Of a stretch of 64,000 bases of DNA, positions 47,103 through 57,104 are shown in pieces (position 1 is the stretch's first letter; the number at the start of each line of letters is the position of its first letter). The notes under the pieces were generated by a model, which had not been told where the DNA came from, made no database searches, and worked only from the letters and a program-made list of their open reading frames with translations. The stretch spans positions 62,001 to 126,000 of the forward strand of contig CADCNQ010000002.1 of assembly GCA_902802815.1 (NCBI GenBank), read 5' to 3'. Origin of the DNA: an uncultured Bacteroidales bacterium. Lineage in GTDB: Bacteria; Bacteroidota; Bacteroidia; Bacteroidales; Bacteroidaceae. The position numbers and the translations under genes were made by a program.

Positions 47103-47701
47103 TCGGACTGCCTCTCTTCACAGGTATCTCCAGCACCGACCTGCTGGAGTTTCAGGACCGTTTCATGCTCAGCATAGAACCCATCAACGCCGGTACGCGA
47201 CTGCTGACACAGGGCGGACGCTCGGAAGGGCTGCTGTGGATAGTGAGCGGCACCGTGAGACGCTGCAACGAATGGATGGAAGAGACCGTCGAGGGACCGA
47301 TACTTGTGGAACCGGAACGCCTGTTCGGCCTGAACAACACAGTAGGCATGACATGGGATGCAGTGACGACGCTGGAAGTGATATACATATCGAAGGAACA
47401 CGTGATGAAACACCTGCTGCGCAACAGTATAGTGCGCATCAACTACCTCACCCTGCTGTCCTCCCTGCTGCAGCGCAAGGACGAATCGGAGAGCGTGCCG
47501 AGAAGTCCGGAAGAGAAATTCCGCATGCTCGTCAGGAGCATGAGACACCAGAACAGCAAGGAACTCACCCTGCACATCAAGATGACAGAACTGGCGGAGA
47601 GACTCGACGTCTCACGCCTCAACCTCTCGAAGATGCTCAACCGGCTGGCTGAGAACGGAGAGATAGAACTGAAACGCGAACAAATAACAATACATGGCTA
47701 A
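47087..47701 (+). CDS. Crp/Fnr-family transcriptional regulator
   Basis: 204 residues starting at MYGRVVGLPLF inside the end of apbE; the frame is open further upstream but only as an overlap of apbE. N-terminal cyclic-nucleotide-binding-type barrel (residues about 8-120: GTRLLTQGGRSEGLLWIVSG) and C-terminal helix-turn-helix with LTLHIKMTELAERLDVSRLN. No Cys cluster, so not an Fe-S Fnr. Likely controls anaerobic or redox genes; target unknown. Overlaps dcp by 8 bp. Confidence 0.85.
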   Translation: MYGRVVGLPLFTGISSTDLLEFQDRFMLSIEPINAGTRLLTQGGRSEGLLWIVSGTVRRCNEWMEETVEGPILVEPERLFGLNNTVGMTWDAVTTLEVIYISKEHVMKHLLRNSIVRINYLTLLSSLLQRKDESESVPRSPEEKFRMLVRSMRHQNSKELTLHIKMTELAERLDVSRLNLSKMLNRLAENGEIELKREQITIHG

Positions 47702-49742
47702 CATATTCATAGAAAACAACTACAACACTCCGCACGACAGCGTACCCTTCTCACGCATACGCTTCGAGGAATACGAAGAGGCGATGACGGAGGGTATGAA
47801 GCAGGAGGATGAGGAGATAGAGAAAGTGCTCTCCAACCCGGAGACACCCACCTTCGACAACACCATAATAACGCGGAGCGAACGACTGCTCTCGCGCACC
47901 ACATCGGTATTCTTCAACCTGCTCTCAGCCTGCCGCACTGAGGAGATGGAAAAACTGTCGGAGAAGATGCAGCCCCTGCTCTCGGAGCACTCCTCGCGCA
48001 TAGCGATGAACCGCAGATTCTTTGAGAGAATAAAGGCTGTGCACGACAATCCGGGGCGACAGCTCACAGGCGAGGAACAGCGGCTGCTGGACGACGTCTA
48101 CGAGGGATTCACACGCAGCGGAGCCCTGCTGCCGGAGGACGAGAAGAAAGTGCTGGCCGAAAAGAAACAGAAGCTGGGGATGCTCACGCTGCAGTTCTCA
48201 CAGAACGAACTGCATGCCACAAACGCTTTCACGCTGCATCTCACCCGGGAAGACGAGGTAAGCGGATTGCCCGAAAGCGCTCTGGACGCAGCCAGGATGG
48301 AAGCGCAAAGCAGAGGACTGGAAGGATGGGTGGTGACGCTCAAGGGACCTTCCTACACAGCATTCCTAAAATACGCCGACCGGCGCGACCTGAGAGAGAA
48401 GGTATACAGGGCAATGGCTACGCTCTGCACCAGCGGAGAGTGGAACAACCTGGACATCGTGAAGGAAATAGTGAACCTGCGACGCGAAATAGCGCAGATG
48501 CTGGGATTCAACACGTTTGCCGACTTCGCACTGAAACACAGGATGGCGGAAGACGTGGCACACGTGGACAATCTCGTGGAGCAGCTGCTGGAAGCCTACC
48601 TGCCGAAAGCACGGGAGGAAATGGAGGAAATCAAGGCCTTCGCGAAGGAAGAGATGGAAAAGAACGGCGAGACACCCTTCGAACTGGCCCCGTGGGACCT
48701 CTCCTACTACAGCTACAAACTGCAGAAAGCACGCTACGACCTCGACTCCGAAATGCTGCGCCCATACTTCCCGCTCGAACAGGTGAAGGACGGCATCTTC
48801 GGTCTTGCCACAAAGCTCTACGGAATCACATTCCACGAGAACCCCGACATAGATGTGTATCATCCCGACGTGAAGGCATACGAGGTGAGAGATGCCGACG
48901 GAGAGTTTCTCGCTGTGCTCTACGCCGACTTCTTCCCGAGGGATAACAAGCAGTCGGGCGCATGGATGACATCCTACCGCGAACAGTGGATAGATATCGA
49001 CAGCGGCAAGGACATACGGCCGCTGGTGTCGATAGTGCTGAACGTCACCAAACCCACCGACACAAAACCTGCGCTGCTCACGCTGGGAGAAGTGGAGACA
49101 TTCCTGCACGAATTCGGCCACGCTCTGCACGGCATACTGTCTAAGGTTCGCTTCGAAGGACTCTCGTGCACAAACGTATATTGGGACTTCGTGGAACTGC
49201 CCTCGCAGTTTATGGAGAACTTTGCCATGGAACCGGAATTCCTCCGGACTTTCGCCCGCCACTACCAGACAGGCGAGGAACTGCCTCAGGAACTCATCGA
49301 CCGCATCCTCAAAGCCAAAAACTACATGGTGGCATATGCGTGCATCAGACAGGTGTCGTTCATACTTCTGGATATGGCATACTATACTCTGAGCGAACCT
49401 TTCACAGAAGACGTAATCGACTTCGAGCAGAAAGCCTGGAGCCGGGCACAACTATTCCCGCAGTTAGAGGGAAATTGTATGTCAACACGCTTTGGACACA
49501 TAATGTCAGGAGGTTATGCCGCCGGATACTACTCATACAAATGGGCAGAAGTGCTGGATGCCGACGCCTTCAGCATATTCCAGAAGGAAGGTATCTTCAA
49601 TCCCGACACTGCAAAGCGATTCCGCGACTGCATACTCTCTCGCGGCGGCACGGAGCACCCGATGACACTCTACAAACGTTTCCGTGGAGGCGAACCCACC
49701 ATAGATGCCCTGCTGCGACGCAACGGAATAAAGAAACAGTAA
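47694..49742 (+). CDS. M3-family metallopeptidase (peptidyl-dipeptidase Dcp type)
   Basis: 682 residues. Zinc motif HEFGHALHG near residue 472, with Glu further on (NVYWDFVELPSQFMENF); helical N-terminal half without a signal peptide, so cytoplasmic. Ends with the usual GGEPTIDALLRRNGI. Releases dipeptides from peptide C-termini and supports peptide use. The operon continues with the dCMP deaminase after 12 bp. Confidence 0.93.
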   Translation: MANIFIENNYNTPHDSVPFSRIRFEEYEEAMTEGMKQEDEEIEKVLSNPETPTFDNTIITRSERLLSRTTSVFFNLLSACRTEEMEKLSEKMQPLLSEHSSRIAMNRRFFERIKAVHDNPGRQLTGEEQRLLDDVYEGFTRSGALLPEDEKKVLAEKKQKLGMLTLQFSQNELHATNAFTLHLTREDEVSGLPESALDAARMEAQSRGLEGWVVTLKGPSYTAFLKYADRRDLREKVYRAMATLCTSGEWNNLDIVKEIVNLRREIAQMLGFNTFADFALKHRMAEDVAHVDNLVEQLLEAYLPKAREEMEEIKAFAKEEMEKNGETPFELAPWDLSYYSYKLQKARYDLDSEMLRPYFPLEQVKDGIFGLATKLYGITFHENPDIDVYHPDVKAYEVRDADGEFLAVLYADFFPRDNKQSGAWMTSYREQWIDIDSGKDIRPLVSIVLNVTKPTDTKPALLTLGEVETFLHEFGHALHGILSKVRFEGLSCTNVYWDFVELPSQFMENFAMEPEFLRTFARHYQTGEELPQELIDRILKAKNYMVAYACIRQVSFILLDMAYYTLSEPFTEDVIDFEQKAWSRAQLFPQLEGNCMSTRFGHIMSGGYAAGYYSYKWAEVLDADAFSIFQKEGIFNPDTAKRFRDCILSRGGTEHPMTLYKRFRGGEPTIDALLRRNGIKKQ

Positions 49743-49754
49743 GATATATTATAT

Positions 49755-50183
49755 ATGGAAAGAAAACAATCGGAGTTGGATTACCGCTACCTCAAGATGG
49801 CACACATCTGGAGCGAGAATTCATACTGTGTCCGTCGCAAGGTAGGAGCACTCATCGTGAAGGACAAGATGATTATCTCGGACGGATACAACGGCACGCC
49901 GACAGGCTTCCCCAACGTGTGTGAGGACGACAACAACGTGTCGCTGCCGTATGTGTTGCACGCTGAGGCCAACGCCATCACCAAGATAGCACGCTCGGGA
50001 AACAACAGCGACGGTGCCACACTCTATGTGACGGATTCGCCCTGTATCGAGTGTGCCAAACTTATCATACAATCCGGAATACGACGCGTGGTTTACGACC
50101 GCGAATACCGTCTCACCGACGGCGTCGATCTGCTGAGAAGAGCAGGTATAGAAGTTATTCACCTTGACGAACTATCCATCTAA
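49755..50183 (+). CDS. dCMP deaminase (ComEB-like)
   Basis: 142 residues. Zinc ligands in VLHAEANAI (His, catalytic Glu) and [10 protein letters not shown] (two Cys) place it in the cytidine/deoxycytidylate deaminase family, with the NGTPTGFPN substrate loop typical of dCMP deaminase. Provides dUMP for thymidylate synthesis. Its last 20 bp overlap recR. Confidence 0.93.
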   Translation: MERKQSELDYRYLKMAHIWSENSYCVRRKVGALIVKDKMIISDGYNGTPTGFPNVCEDDNNVSLPYVLHAEANAITKIARSGNNSDGATLYVTDSPCIECAKLIIQSGIRRVVYDREYRLTDGVDLLRRAGIEVIHLDELSI

Positions 50184-50796
50184 ACTGCTAGAAAAGGCTG
50201 TCGATGAGGTGTCGCGCCTCCCGGGAGTGGGACGACGGAGCGCTATGCGCCTCGTACTGCATCTGCTGCGTCAGGAGGAGTCGCAGACGCTGGCTCTGGC
50301 CGACGCGCTGAAGACGCTGCGCACGGAAGTGCACTATTGCCGGGAATGCCACAACATATCCGACACGGACCTCTGCGAGGTATGTGCCAATCCCCGTCGC
50401 GACCATGCGATGGTGTGCGTGGTGCAGACGATAGAGGACGTGATGGCAATCGAGGCCACCCAGATGTACAGGGGTGTCTATCACGTACTTGGCGGAGTGA
50501 TATCCCCGATGGACGGAATAGGACCTCGCGACCTAGAGATAAATTCATTGCTCGAGCGCATCGCACAAGAAGATATCAAAGAGGTGATTCTCGCACTCTC
50601 CCCGACGATGGAAGGAGACACCACCGGATTCTACATCTTCCGGCAGATGCAGAACCTCTTCTCCGGAGGTGCAAAAGAGAGGGAGATGCCGAAAGTGACG
50701 GTACTGGCCCGCGGCATCGCACAGAACGACGAACTGCACTACGCCGACGAGGTGACGCTGGGACGCGCACTTGCCGGCCGAACAGAAATGAAATAA
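50164..50796 (+). CDS. recR: Recombination mediator RecR
   Basis: 210 residues with a TTG start, chosen because the N-terminus ([20 protein letters not shown]) aligns with the family opening. HhH motif [13 protein letters not shown], zinc finger [16 protein letters not shown], Toprim domain with [14 protein letters not shown] and [15 protein letters not shown], and a Walker-like C-terminus [17 protein letters not shown]. Acts with RecO/RecF at gaps. Overlaps the dCMP deaminase by 20 bp. Confidence 0.95.
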   Translation: MTNYPSKLLEKAVDEVSRLPGVGRRSAMRLVLHLLRQEESQTLALADALKTLRTEVHYCRECHNISDTDLCEVCANPRRDHAMVCVVQTIEDVMAIEATQMYRGVYHVLGGVISPMDGIGPRDLEINSLLERIAQEDIKEVILALSPTMEGDTTGFYIFRQMQNLFSGGAKEREMPKVTVLARGIAQNDELHYADEVTLGRALAGRTEMK

Positions 50797-50811
50797 AAGA
50801 AAGCAAAGACT

Positions 50812-51081
50812 ATGACACCCGAATCATTGTATCACGGACAGACGGTACTCTGCGTATTGTCCTTCGCTGTACTCTATTGGAACATATCAAGAAACAAAGG
50901 TGCTCTGTGGATTGTGCCCGTGGTGTGTGTGCTGCACGTCGTGTGGTGGTATCTCACAGGCGACACCACCCTGCTCTTCTTCATAGGGATTCTTACTGTG
51001 GGCTTTCTGTATCGCTTTCCGTGGGGGCGCTTGGGAAAGAAGTCCCGGAATGAAGCACCTCAAGAGCCTTCTGAACAGTAG
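50812..51081 (+). CDS. Small membrane protein of unknown function
   Basis: 89 residues with three hydrophobic segments (about 12-22, 33-50, 54-68) and a basic/acidic tail. It begins 15 bp after recR and probably ends that operon. The last 89 bp overlap the 3' end of the convergent S41 protease, an unusually long overlap; the hydrophobic core lies outside it. No family recognised. Confidence 0.55.
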   Translation: MTPESLYHGQTVLCVLSFAVLYWNISRNKGALWIVPVVCVLHVVWWYLTGDTTLLFFIGILTVGFLYRFPWGRLGKKSRNEAPQEPSEQ

Positions 51082-52627
51082 AATCCGTGAGATTCACATA
51101 CTCCTGATAGGCCTCCGTGTCCAGCATGTTGTAGATGATGCCAGAGAGTATGTTCCTCTCAAAAAGGCGACTACTGGTCCACAGCATCAGATTGCGACGG
51201 GGCAAATCGTGTGACGCAGCATAGGCGGCAAAGCGCTCCAAAAGATTCTGTTTCTTCAGATAAGCAGCCAATTCGGCAGACGTCTTATACTTGCGCAGAA
51301 TCTGACGGTTCTGATCCGTGAAGTCGTAGGTGAACTGACGTATGAGGCCGAGGTAGAGGGCTTTCTTGTAGTATGACGTAACGTCTGTGGTGTCCTCGCC
51401 TACAAAGATATCCGGCATGATACCTCCTCCGCCATACACCGTGCGGCCAAGTGAAGTTTTATACTTCTCGCCTTCCTGATGGATGCTGTCCTCGGAGAAG
51501 AACTCACCGCGCTCGTAACGGGCAATCAAATCGTTTTCATACTCTTCGCCGCCGCCCTTCTCGTAAGGTTTTTGTATGCAGCGTCCGGAGGGAGTATAAT
51601 AGCGGGCAACTGTCAGACGCACGATACTGCCATCGCGGAATTCCATCGGCTGCTGCACAAGACCCTTTCCGAAAGTACGACGACCGACGATAGTGCCTCT
51701 GTCGTTATCCTGTATGGCTCCGGACAGTATCTCCGAAGCGGAGGCGCTCATCTCATCCACCAGAATGACAAGCGGCAGCTTCTGGAAAGAACCGCGTCCG
51801 TCGCTGCGGAAATTCTCACGCGGAGACTTTCTTCCTTCCGTATATACCACAAGGCAGTCCTCCTGGAGGAATTCGTTGGCCATCTGTATAGCAACGTGCA
51901 TATATCCCCCGCGATTGCCACGCAAGTCGAGCACAAGACCTTTCATACCCATCATAGAGAGAGAGGCCATCGCCGTGAGGAACTCGCCGTAAGTCTGCTC
52001 ACCGAAATTCTTCACATGGATATATCCCACCGTCTCGTCCATCATGTAGGCCACATCAACACTCACCACGGGAATATCCCCGCGCACCACAGAGAACGTG
52101 CGTAACGCCTTCTGACCTGGACGGCGCACCTGGATACGCACCACAGAACCCTTCTCGCCCTTCAAGTGACGCGTCACCTCTATCTGATCCATCTTGATGA
52201 GCGACACTCCGTTTGCCGTGAGGATGCGGTCGCCGCTCATCAGTCCCACCTTCTCGGCAGGACCTCCCTTGATGATACTCATCACGTTGACGGTGTCGTT
52301 CACCATAGAGAATGTTATACCGACTCCGGAGAACGAACCTTTCAGATCCTGCGTCTCGGCTTCGGCATCCTTTGCAGGGATATAAGCCGAATGAGGATCC
52401 AGCTCGGAGAGTATCAGGGGCATTGCATCTTCCACCATCTGGCTCATATCAACGGTATCAACGTAGTTGTTATCCACCAACTGCAGCAGATAATTCAGTT
52501 TATTGGTACCCGTATTGATGATATTGAGGCGGTTGCCCATGAAATGGGATGCATAGAACGTGCCTATCAATATACCGACCACAACCGATACGGCCAGAAA
52601 TATCGGTGTAAGATTCCTGTTGTTCAT
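50993..52627 (-). CDS. S41 C-terminal processing peptidase
   Basis: 544 residues. N-terminal membrane anchor (residues 9-29), PDZ domain GGPAEKVGLMSGDRILTANG near residues 125-145, and the S41 catalytic core with LVDEMSASASEILSGAI (Ser) and GRRTFGKGLVQ (Lys). Cleaves periplasmic or secreted substrates at non-polar C-termini. The last 25 residues are Ser/Pro-rich and lie in the overlap with the facing membrane-protein gene. It starts 5 bp after hisB. Confidence 0.92.
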   Translation of the reverse strand: MNNRNLTPIFLAVSVVVGILIGTFYASHFMGNRLNIINTGTNKLNYLLQLVDNNYVDTVDMSQMVEDAMPLILSELDPHSAYIPAKDAEAETQDLKGSFSGVGITFSMVNDTVNVMSIIKGGPAEKVGLMSGDRILTANGVSLIKMDQIEVTRHLKGEKGSVVRIQVRRPGQKALRTFSVVRGDIPVVSVDVAYMMDETVGYIHVKNFGEQTYGEFLTAMASLSMMGMKGLVLDLRGNRGGYMHVAIQMANEFLQEDCLVVYTEGRKSPRENFRSDGRGSFQKLPLVILVDEMSASASEILSGAIQDNDRGTIVGRRTFGKGLVQQPMEFRDGSIVRLTVARYYTPSGRCIQKPYEKGGGEEYENDLIARYERGEFFSEDSIHQEGEKYKTSLGRTVYGGGGIMPDIFVGEDTTDVTSYYKKALYLGLIRQFTYDFTDQNRQILRKYKTSAELAAYLKKQNLLERFAAYAASHDLPRRNLMLWTSSRLFERNILSGIIYNMLDTEAYQEYVNLTDSTVQKALEVLHSGTSFPSAPTESDTESPQ

Positions 52628-52632
52628 TCTCT

Positions 52633-53688
52633 CTACAATGTTCCTTTGGAAGAAGGCAGATTAAAATGTTCGATATCGCGCTTCACAGCCATCTTGAGAG
52701 CACGCGCAAGCGCCTTGAAGATACCTTCTATCTTGTGGTGTTCGTTTTCGCCCTCAGCTTTTATGTTTAAATTCATGCGAGCGGCATCGGAGAGACTCTT
52801 GAAGAAATGGAAGAACATCTCCGTGGGCATCTCTCCCACCTTCTCTCTCTTGAATTCTGCATTCCACACAAGCCAGGGTCTGCCCCCGAAGTCGAGCGCC
52901 ACCTGACAGAGACAGTCGTCCATAGGCAAACAGTAGCCGTAACGCTCTATACCGCGTTTGTCGCCCAGAGCCTTGAGGAGACACTCACCAAGAGCAAGTC
53001 CCGTATCCTCGATAGTATGGTGCTCGTCCACGTGTAGGTCTCCCTTGCAACGTATCTTGAGATTAATGTTCCCGTGCTTTGCTATCTGCTCCAACATGTG
53101 GTCGAAGAATCCGAGTCCTGTGTCTATGTCGGCTTTTCCCTCGCCGTCGAGCCCCACTTCCACAAGGATGTCCGTCTCCTTCGTCTTTCGGCTCACCACG
53201 GCTTTCCTGTCAGAAGCGAATACTATCTCCGTCACCTTCTGCCAGTCGGGGAACAGATACAGACAGCCGAGATTCTCCGCCAGTTTCCTGTCATTGTCCC
53301 TGTCGCCTATGACATAGCTGTGCTGCATGTCCACTTCCGGATTGTTCATATACTCCGTCAGCATTGCCGTGCCGGGCTTGCGTGTCGGCAGACCGTCTTG
53401 CGGAAACGAGCGGTCTATCTTTATGGCATCAAACTCGAAACCTTCTCCCTTGAGAATCTCCAACATCAGATTCTGGGTGGGCCAGAAATCCTTCTCCGGA
53501 TACGACTCTGTGCCAAGCCCGTCCTGGTTAGACACCATCACCATCTCATAGTCGGTATGCTTGCGCAGGAACGACAGGGCTCCAATTGCACCCTCCACGA
53601 AATGGAACTTCTCGTAGGAATCTATCTGCTCATCCTCCGGTTCTTTGAGGATCGTGCCGTCACGATCTATAAACAGTATTCTTCTCAT
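52633..53688 (-). CDS. hisB: Bifunctional histidinol-phosphatase / imidazoleglycerol-phosphate dehydratase
   Basis: 351 residues. HAD phosphatase domain first ([16 protein letters not shown], then [10 protein letters not shown] and [17 protein letters not shown]), IGP dehydratase domain from about residue 160 with the two histidine clusters [14 protein letters not shown] and [15 protein letters not shown]. Catalyses steps 6 and 8 of histidine synthesis. Only 1 bp separates it from hisC. Confidence 0.96.
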   Translation of the reverse strand: MRRILFIDRDGTILKEPEDEQIDSYEKFHFVEGAIGALSFLRKHTDYEMVMVSNQDGLGTESYPEKDFWPTQNLMLEILKGEGFEFDAIKIDRSFPQDGLPTRKPGTAMLTEYMNNPEVDMQHSYVIGDRDNDRKLAENLGCLYLFPDWQKVTEIVFASDRKAVVSRKTKETDILVEVGLDGEGKADIDTGLGFFDHMLEQIAKHGNINLKIRCKGDLHVDEHHTIEDTGLALGECLLKALGDKRGIERYGYCLPMDDCLCQVALDFGGRPWLVWNAEFKREKVGEMPTEMFFHFFKSLSDAARMNLNIKAEGENEHHKIEGIFKALARALKMAVKRDIEHFNLPSSKGTL

Positions 53689-53689
53689 A

Positions 53690-54715
53690 TCATACAGAAC
53701 GCAATGCTGCTAACATTTCGTTGTTTTCCTGTTTGGTTCCTATAGTGATACGCAGGCAGTCTCCGCAAAGCTGCACGTTGTTTCTGTTGCGCACCACGAT
53801 GCCGCGATCCACAAGGAAATTGTAAATCCGGTTTGCATCCGTCACCTTTACAAGCACGAAGTTAGCATTCGTAGGATACACCTGCTTCACACATTTCACT
53901 TCCTTGAGCGACGGTAGCAGATTATCACGCTCGCGCTTGATATCGCGTATCCATCTCTCCAGTTTCTCAATGTCGCTCAACAGTTCGATAGCATATTTCT
54001 GCGTGAGACTGTTGACATTGTACGGATATTTCACTTTGTTGAAGAGAGCTATTATCTCCGGTTGCGCAAACGCCATTCCCAAGCGCACGGAAGCACTCGC
54101 CCACGCCTTCGAGAACGTGTTGAGCACAATGAGACGGGGATACATGCGGACGAGTTCGCGCAGAGACCTCAATTCGGAGAAGTCTCCGTATGCTTCGTCC
54201 ACCACAACGATACCCTGAAACTCATCCAGGATACGTTTCACCTCGCGGCGGTCTATGTCGTTGCCGGTAGGATTATTGGGAGAACAGAGCCACATCACTT
54301 TCGTGTGTTCGTCCACAGCCTTCAGCATATCGTCGGCATGTATCTGATAGTGCTCGTCGAGCAGCACCTTTCTGTACTCCACATCATTGACATTGGCACA
54401 TACCTCATACATTCCGTAGCTGGGCGCCATTGCCACCACGTTGTCCACGCGGGGCTCGCAGAATACACGATAGACCAAGTCGATAGCCTCATCCGAACCG
54501 TTGCCCAAAAATATATCGTCCACCGAGACATTCTTCAAAGGCGCAATCATCTTCTTCAGCGTCTCCTGCAGAGGATCGGGATATCTGTTGTAACCGCTGT
54601 TGTACGGACTTTCGTTGGCATCCAGGAATACGTGTGCTTCCCTGCCCCGGAACTCGTCACGTGCACAGCTGTACGGTTTCAGTTCCCAGATATTTTTTCT
54701 TACAAGCTTTTGCAT
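53690..54715 (-). CDS. hisC: Histidinol-phosphate aminotransferase
   Basis: 341 residues, class I/II aminotransferase. [19 protein letters not shown] at the N-terminus, [36 protein letters not shown] and [15 protein letters not shown], whose Lys binds PLP. Overlaps hisD by 16 bp. Confidence 0.96.
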   Translation of the reverse strand: MQKLVRKNIWELKPYSCARDEFRGREAHVFLDANESPYNSGYNRYPDPLQETLKKMIAPLKNVSVDDIFLGNGSDEAIDLVYRVFCEPRVDNVVAMAPSYGMYEVCANVNDVEYRKVLLDEHYQIHADDMLKAVDEHTKVMWLCSPNNPTGNDIDRREVKRILDEFQGIVVVDEAYGDFSELRSLRELVRMYPRLIVLNTFSKAWASASVRLGMAFAQPEIIALFNKVKYPYNVNSLTQKYAIELLSDIEKLERWIRDIKRERDNLLPSLKEVKCVKQVYPTNANFVLVKVTDANRIYNFLVDRGIVVRNRNNVQLCGDCLRITIGTKQENNEMLAALRSV

Positions 54716-55962
54716 CTTAGTGTCATTGCATTTTTATGTGCCTCCAAGCCTTCTGCCTCCGCCATCAGTTCCACAGCGCTGCCGATGGAGCGGATACCCT
54801 CTGGGGAAAGTTTCTGGAAGGTTATTTTTCTCATATACGAATCAAGGTTTACACCACTATAGGCCTTGGCATAGCCGCTGGTGGGAAGTGTATGGTTCGT
54901 ACCGCTTGCATAGTCGCCGGCACTCTCCGATGCCCAGTGTCCGATGAACACGCTACCCGCGTTGACAACCTTTGCCGCCCACATCTCGGCATCATCCATA
55001 GCAAGAATCAAGTGCTCCGGAGCATACTCATTGCACAGTTGCATGGCTTCATCTATATTATCCACAACGATAATGGCACTGTTCTCCACAGCTTTTCTCG
55101 CTATTTCCTGTCTGGGAAGCACCTCCAACTGGCGCTCCACCTCATCGCTCACCTTCTGTGCCACATCCATCGAATCGGTAAACAGAACGCTCTGCGAGTC
55201 GGTGCCGTGCTCTGCCTGAGAGAGCAGGTCGGCAGCCACGAAATCCACGTGGCATGTTTTGTCTGCAACGATAGCCACCTCCGACGGACCGGCCGGCATA
55301 TCTATAGCGCATCCTTCCTGACTCACCATCATCTTGGCTGTCATCACAAACTGATTGCCGGGACCGAATATCTTGCTCACCTGCGGAACACTCTCCGTAC
55401 CGTAAGCCATAGCTCCGATAGCCTGCACACCACCAAGCTTATAGATGGCATTCACACCGGCCACCTTAGCTGCAACAAGTACGGCAGGATTCACCTTACC
55501 GTCCTTCTGCGGAGGAGTGCACAGCACTATATCCCTGCAACCGGCTATCTTGGCCGGAGTGGCCAGCATCAGCACGGTGGAGAACAGCGGTGCCGTACCG
55601 CCTGGAATATACAGTCCCACCTTTTCGATGGCGACTGCTTTCTGCCAGCATTGCACACCGGCGGTGACTTCCACCTTCCTACCCTCGAATTTCTGCTCCG
55701 AATGGAATTTCTCTATATTTGCGTGGGCCTTCTCTATCGCAGCTTTCAGTTCTGCGCTTACCATAGCACCGGCCTCGTCCATCTCCTCCTGGCTCACAGC
55801 CAGAACCGGGAGACTCACCTTATCGAACTTCTCCTCGTACTCCCTGAGAGCTTCATCGCCCCGTGCCTTCACATCGGCGAGCACAGCGCGAACGACATCC
55901 TCCAGTTCGGCCACACTCTTGCGCGGCCTTGGCGGAATTCTCCTGTCGGTAACTATTCTCAT
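54700..55962 (-). CDS. hisD: Histidinol dehydrogenase
   Basis: 420 residues. [61 protein letters not shown] and [14 protein letters not shown] are family hallmarks; zinc ligands lie in the AEHG and NHTLPTSG parts. Two-step oxidation of histidinol to histidine. Overlaps hisG by 4 bp. Confidence 0.97.
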   Translation of the reverse strand: MRIVTDRRIPPRPRKSVAELEDVVRAVLADVKARGDEALREYEEKFDKVSLPVLAVSQEEMDEAGAMVSAELKAAIEKAHANIEKFHSEQKFEGRKVEVTAGVQCWQKAVAIEKVGLYIPGGTAPLFSTVLMLATPAKIAGCRDIVLCTPPQKDGKVNPAVLVAAKVAGVNAIYKLGGVQAIGAMAYGTESVPQVSKIFGPGNQFVMTAKMMVSQEGCAIDMPAGPSEVAIVADKTCHVDFVAADLLSQAEHGTDSQSVLFTDSMDVAQKVSDEVERQLEVLPRQEIARKAVENSAIIVVDNIDEAMQLCNEYAPEHLILAMDDAEMWAAKVVNAGSVFIGHWASESAGDYASGTNHTLPTSGYAKAYSGVNLDSYMRKITFQKLSPEGIRSIGSAVELMAEAEGLEAHKNAMTLRCKSL

Positions 55963-56810
55963 AGAATCATCTTTTCGATGGGCATCACAAGTATTCCCTG
56001 AGCACCCAGTTCCTTGAGCTTTGCTATACGGTCCCAGAATGTCTTCTCGTCTATCACGGTGTGCACACTACTCCATCCCTCTGTGGCAAGAGGCATCACC
56101 GTGGGAGCCTTCGTTCCGGGCAACACGCGGCAGATATCATCCAAAGCCTCCGTGGGCACATTCATCATCACGTATTTCTTGTCCTCGGCCTGCTTCACGG
56201 CTTCGATACGGAACAGCAGTTCATCAAGGATGGCCTTTTTCTCCTTCGGGAGACCCTTTGTGGCAATAAGCAGAGCCTCGCTCTTCATCACCACTTCCAC
56301 CTCGGAGAGATTGTTAGACACCAATGTACTACCGCTCGACACGATATCAAAGATACAGTCGGCAAGTCCTATACCCGGGCTTATCTCTACGCTGCCGGTG
56401 ATGACATGCACGTCGGCGTTTACCTTGTTGGCTTTGAGGAAACGGCGCAGGATGTTGGGATACGACGTAGCAATCTTCTTGCCCTCAAACCATCTCACAC
56501 CAGGATATGCCACCACCTTGGGTATGGCAAGCGAGAGACGACACTTGGAGAAACCCAGAGGACGCACTACATCGGCTTCCTCACCACGCTCCTCAAACTC
56601 GTTCTGACCCACAATACCTAGGTCTGCCACGCCTGTAGCGACACACTGTGGGATATCGTCGTCCCTGAGGTAGAGCACCTCTATGGGAAAATTGGGACTT
56701 TCTACCAAAAGCGTACGCTTCGATGAAGGTACTTTGATACCCGCTTCCGAGAGCAGAGCCATCGTATCTTCAAAGAGTCGTCCTTTGCTTTGTACAGCTA
56801 TTCTGAGCAT
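55959..56810 (-). CDS. hisG: ATP phosphoribosyltransferase, long form
   Basis: 283 residues, the long HisG_L type with a C-terminal regulatory domain, so allosteric histidine inhibition is expected and no HisZ is needed. RIAVQSKGRLFEDTMALLSE start, GVADLGIVGQNEFEE, TSYPNILRRFL, and DCIFDIVSSGSTLVSNNL with the PRPP loop. First gene of the hisG-hisD-hisC-hisB-S41 operon. Other his genes are not in the window. Confidence 0.96.
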   Translation of the reverse strand: MLRIAVQSKGRLFEDTMALLSEAGIKVPSSKRTLLVESPNFPIEVLYLRDDDIPQCVATGVADLGIVGQNEFEERGEEADVVRPLGFSKCRLSLAIPKVVAYPGVRWFEGKKIATSYPNILRRFLKANKVNADVHVITGSVEISPGIGLADCIFDIVSSGSTLVSNNLSEVEVVMKSEALLIATKGLPKEKKAILDELLFRIEAVKQAEDKKYVMMNVPTEALDDICRVLPGTKAPTVMPLATEGWSSVHTVIDEKTFWDRIAKLKELGAQGILVMPIEKMIL

Positions 56811-57104
56811 ATTTTTTCTTAATTTTTATTTTGTTGCGCGCAAAGATAGTGAAAAATAGTGAGACAACGGATTCTGTATCGCTTTTTTTTACTTTATATT
56901 ATAAAATATTAAGACGGGGATGCAATAAATTGCACACTCCTGTCGTTATATGTGCAAAGATTCACACATCACATAAACATCAAATAGCCTATGCCACAAC
57001 CACTACACCCCGAATCCTCTCTTGTGACAGCTCCGACCCCCTCTCCCGAGGTACTGGCCTATTTGCGTGTTTTCGCAAGAGCTTACCGGCCTTCCTGAAA
57101 GGTT
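56811..57104. other. hisG-tsaD intergenic region
   Basis: Holds the minus-strand hisG promoter box TATCTTTG (56841-56848), a T-rich then AT-rich stretch (56880-56912), and one possible 35-codon plus-strand gene (56991-57098). No histidine-rich leader peptide was found, so a his attenuator is not apparent. Confidence 0.6.
56991..57098 (+). CDS. Possible 35-residue protein
   Basis: ATG at 56991 opens MPQPLHPESSLVTAPTPSPE followed by VLAYLRVFARAYRPS and a stop. The composition (Pro/Ser-rich start, amphipathic end) looks protein-like and I have the impression that similar short proteins occur in other Bacteroidales, but this cannot be checked here. It faces tsaD, ending 7 bp before its stop. Confidence 0.4.
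   Translation: MPQPLHPESSLVTAPTPSPEVLAYLRVFARAYRPS

Noticed and set aside
54736..56001. 421-codon frame antisense to hisD
   Set aside because: Cys/His/Leu-rich artefact of the hisD codon pattern.
56811..56990. Histidine attenuator leader peptide before hisG
   Set aside because: No short minus-strand frame with a run of His codons was found between the promoter box and hisG.
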